This document shows positions 62,560-64,000 of a DNA stretch of 64,000 nt, piece after piece (within the stretch, counting starts at the first letter, position 1; every line of letters starts with the position of its first letter). A model generated the notes under the pieces. That model was given only the letters and a program-made list of their open reading frames with translations. It was not told the DNA's origin and did no database searches. The stretch lies in contig NZ_QLIX01000003.1 in assembly GCF_003258945.1 (NCBI RefSeq), positions 248,001 to 312,000 on the forward strand, read 5' to 3'. The stretch is from Roseicella frigidaeris (GTDB lineage Bacteria > Pseudomonadota > Alphaproteobacteria > Acetobacterales > Acetobacteraceae). The position numbers and the translations under genes are program-made.

Positions 62560-63666
62560 TCACGCCACCCTCCGCCCCACCCTCCCCCGCATCGCCGCCC
62601 ACCCCGCCAGGAACCGCTCCGGCGCCTCCTCCGGCGCGTCCCAGGGCAGCGAGACGCGCAGCCCGCAGCCGGCCAGCGCGCCGAAGCCCATCGCCGCCAG
62701 CACCGGGCTCCGCGCCACCTTGCCCGAGGAGCAGGCCGCCCCGGCCGAGACGCGCAGGCCCGCCAGGTCGAGCGCGATCACCTGCGTCTCCGCCGGCGCC
62801 CCGGGCAGCAGGATGCAGCTCGTGTTCGGCAGGCGCGGCGCCGCCGCCCCGGCGATCACCGCCTCGGGCGCGATCGCCCTGATCCCGGCCTCGATCCGGT
62901 CGCGCAGCGCCGCCAGCCGCGCCGCCTCCGCCGCGGCGGCCTCGGGCGGCAGCAGCGCGGCGGCGAGGCCGGCGATGGCCGGCAGCGGCTCGGTGCCGCC
63001 GCGGCGGCCGCGCTCCTGCCCGCCGCCGGCGATCAGCGGCGGCAGCTCCAGCCCCGGGCGCAGCAGCAGCGCCCCCGCCCCGGCCGGCCCGCCGAGCTTG
63101 TGGCCCGAGAGCGCCAGGCTGTCGGCGCCGAGCGCCGCGAGCGAGAGCGGCAGCCGCCCGGCCGCCTGCACCGCATCGACATGCAGCAGCGCCCCGGCGG
63201 CGCGGCAGAGCGCCGCGGCCTCGGCCAGCGGGTGCCGCACGCCGGTCTCGTTGTTCGCCGCCATCAGGCAGACCAGGGCCGGGCCGCCCTCGGCCAGCAG
63301 CGCGGCGAGCGCCGCGAGGTCGGCCGTGCCGTCCGGATGCACCGGGATCACCCCGGCCCCGGGTGCCGCCGCCAGCACCGCGGGATGCTCGGTCGCCCCG
63401 ACCAGCAACCGCCGGCCGCGGCCGAGGCCGTGGATCGCCAGCGCATTCGCCTCCGTCCCGCCGCCGGTGAAGACGACGTCGCGCGGGCGGGCGCCGAAGC
63501 GGGCGGCGAGGGCCTCGCGCGCCTCCTCCAGCCGCCGGCGGGCGGCGCGGCCGGCGGCATGCACCGAGGAGGGGTTGCCGCCCGCCTCCAGCGCGGCGAT
63601 CGCCGCCGCCCGCGCCGCCGGCCGCAGCGGCTCGGTGGCGTTGGCGTCGAGATAGAGCGGGTCCAG
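62560..63666 (-). CDS. NifS/IscS-like cysteine desulfurase (second paralogue; no standard start codon)
   Basis: About 368 residues. Motifs are YLDANATEPLRPAAR, GGGTEANALAIHG, GATEHPAVLAAAP, LMAANNETGVRHPL, LALSGHKLGGPAGAGAL (PLP Lys) and VSAGAACSSGKVARSPVL (catalytic Cys). The conserved N-terminus lies upstream of the first ATG (63564). In frame, between it and a TGA at about 63699, there is no ATG, GTG or TTG; a CTG at 63664-63666 is used here as a possible start. The iscR gene ends 14 bases upstream. It precedes iscS in the original leftward operon, now separated by the IS1595 remnant. Confidence 0.82.
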   Translation of the reverse strand: MDPLYLDANATEPLRPAARAAAIAALEAGGNPSSVHAAGRAARRRLEEAREALAARFGARPRDVVFTGGGTEANALAIHGLGRGRRLLVGATEHPAVLAAAPGAGVIPVHPDGTADLAALAALLAEGGPALVCLMAANNETGVRHPLAEAAALCRAAGALLHVDAVQAAGRLPLSLAALGADSLALSGHKLGGPAGAGALLLRPGLELPPLIAGGGQERGRRGGTEPLPAIAGLAAALLPPEAAAAEAARLAALRDRIEAGIRAIAPEAVIAGAAAPRLPNTSCILLPGAPAETQVIALDLAGLRVSAGAACSSGKVARSPVLAAMGFGALAGCGLRVSLPWDAPEEAPERFLAGWAAMRGRVGRRVA

Positions 63667-63679
63667 GGCCGGTCCGGCG

Positions 63680-64000
63680 CTACTGCGCCGCCTCCGTCAG
63701 GCCGGGGCCGGGCGGGCTGTCGGGGGTGGGCGGGGCGGGGCAGCCGGCCGCGAGGGCGGGCGGCGCGGCGCGGCCCTTCACCTGCCGCCGCACCACATCG
63801 GCCAGGGTGACATGGGCGAGGAAGAGGTGGATCTGCTCGCTGAGCTCGGACCAGAGATCGTGGGTGAGGCAGCGCTCGCCGCCGAGGCAGCCGGCGGCGC
63901 CCTCCTCGCAGCGCGTGGCGCGGATCGGCTCGTCCACCGCCTCGATGATGTCGGCCATGGTGATCGCCGCGGCGGGCCGCGCCAGGCGGTAGCCGCCCCC
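63680..64000 (-). CDS. iscR: Rrf2-family regulator IscR (5' end beyond window)
   Basis: C-terminal 106 residues visible; the gene continues past the right edge. GGYRLARPAAAITMADIIEAVDEP is the end of the Rrf2 winged helix. Cluster ligands CEEGAAGCLGGERC (Cys-X6-Cys-X5-Cys) match IscR, which carries a [2Fe-2S] cluster and represses the isc operon when cluster-loaded. LTHDLWSELSEQIHLFLAHVTLADVV follows, as in IscR. The C-terminal Pro/Gly-rich tail (PAPPTPDSPPGPG) is unusual. It heads the nifS-iscS-fdx-tenA-mnmA group. Confidence 0.92.
   Translation of the reverse strand, partial: GGGYRLARPAAAITMADIIEAVDEPIRATRCEEGAAGCLGGERCLTHDLWSELSEQIHLFLAHVTLADVVRRQVKGRAAPPALAAGCPAPPTPDSPPGPGLTEAAQ

Overview
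The window is chromosomal DNA of very high G+C with strong codon bias towards G/C third positions. It looks like an alphaproteobacterium of the Acetobacteraceae (Roseomonas-like). The basis is the gene families and their order: an iscR-nifS-iscS-fdx-tenA-mnmA order, hflKC-degQ, a membrane PQQ glucose-type dehydrogenase, remnants of an acetic-acid-bacterium-type cellulose operon, and several uptake/catabolic gene sets. There is no rRNA, so the placement is an inference.

Layout. 0.2-3.2 kb: a cadherin-like/DUF4214 protein, a TauE/SafE-type membrane protein and a secreted lectin-like protein. 3.2-5 kb: vitamin B6 synthesis (pdxA, pdxJ). 5-9.2 kb: a flavin monooxygenase, an FAD oxidoreductase coupled to phnX (phosphonate breakdown) and an allantoinase-type deacetylase. 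9.4-12.8 kb: branched-chain amino acid genes ilvB-ilvH-ilvC. 12.9-14.9 kb: divergent miaA and serB. 15.1-19.7 kb: a giant seven-PAS HWE-type histidine kinase. 19.9-25.1 kb: hflK-hflC-degQ and divergent mrp. 25-31.9 kb: ribokinase-type kinase, an orphan FkbH-like protein of unusual composition, an HD hydrolase/thyX group and an M20 amidohydrolase. 32-39.3 kb: FAH hydrolase, SMP-30 lactonase, GT39 glycosyltransferase and an ATP-dependent hydantoinase pair. 39.3-42.2 kb: a gutted cellulose synthase operon. 42.4-50 kb: a second FAH protein, an orphan response regulator, an orphan peptide-type binding protein and a polyamine-type ABC transporter. 50.4-54.3 kb: a NeuD-like acyltransferase, an HtrA-like protein without catalytic residues, and a hybrid kinase. 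54.5-57.3 kb: tRNA-Met and the PQQ dehydrogenase. 57.5-64 kb: the ISC-type sulfur/Fe-S operon, interrupted by the remains of an IS1595-family element with its cargo genes.

How genes work together. The ISC block runs leftwards from iscR at the right edge through two cysteine desulfurases, a [2Fe-2S] ferredoxin, TenA and the tRNA thiolase MnmA, which uses sulfur mobilised by the desulfurases. HflK/HflC and DegQ form a membrane quality-control group. PotA/D/B/C-like genes make one complete transporter.

Most notable observations. (1) Modular palindromic repeats (here called A-E) recur in at least four intergenic regions, and the modules that co-occur keep a consistent order. (2) The cellulose cluster keeps bcsP/R-like and bcsQ, but the 5' end of bcsA is joined out of frame to the 3' end of bcsC, which looks like a large deletion. 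(3) The ISC operon is split by a decayed IS1595 transposon whose cargo genes remain. (4) Two conserved genes (PotA-like, NifS-like) have no ATG/GTG/TTG ahead of their conserved N-termini. (5) An HtrA paralogue has lost all three catalytic residues. I found no CRISPR array, prophage or clear defence island.
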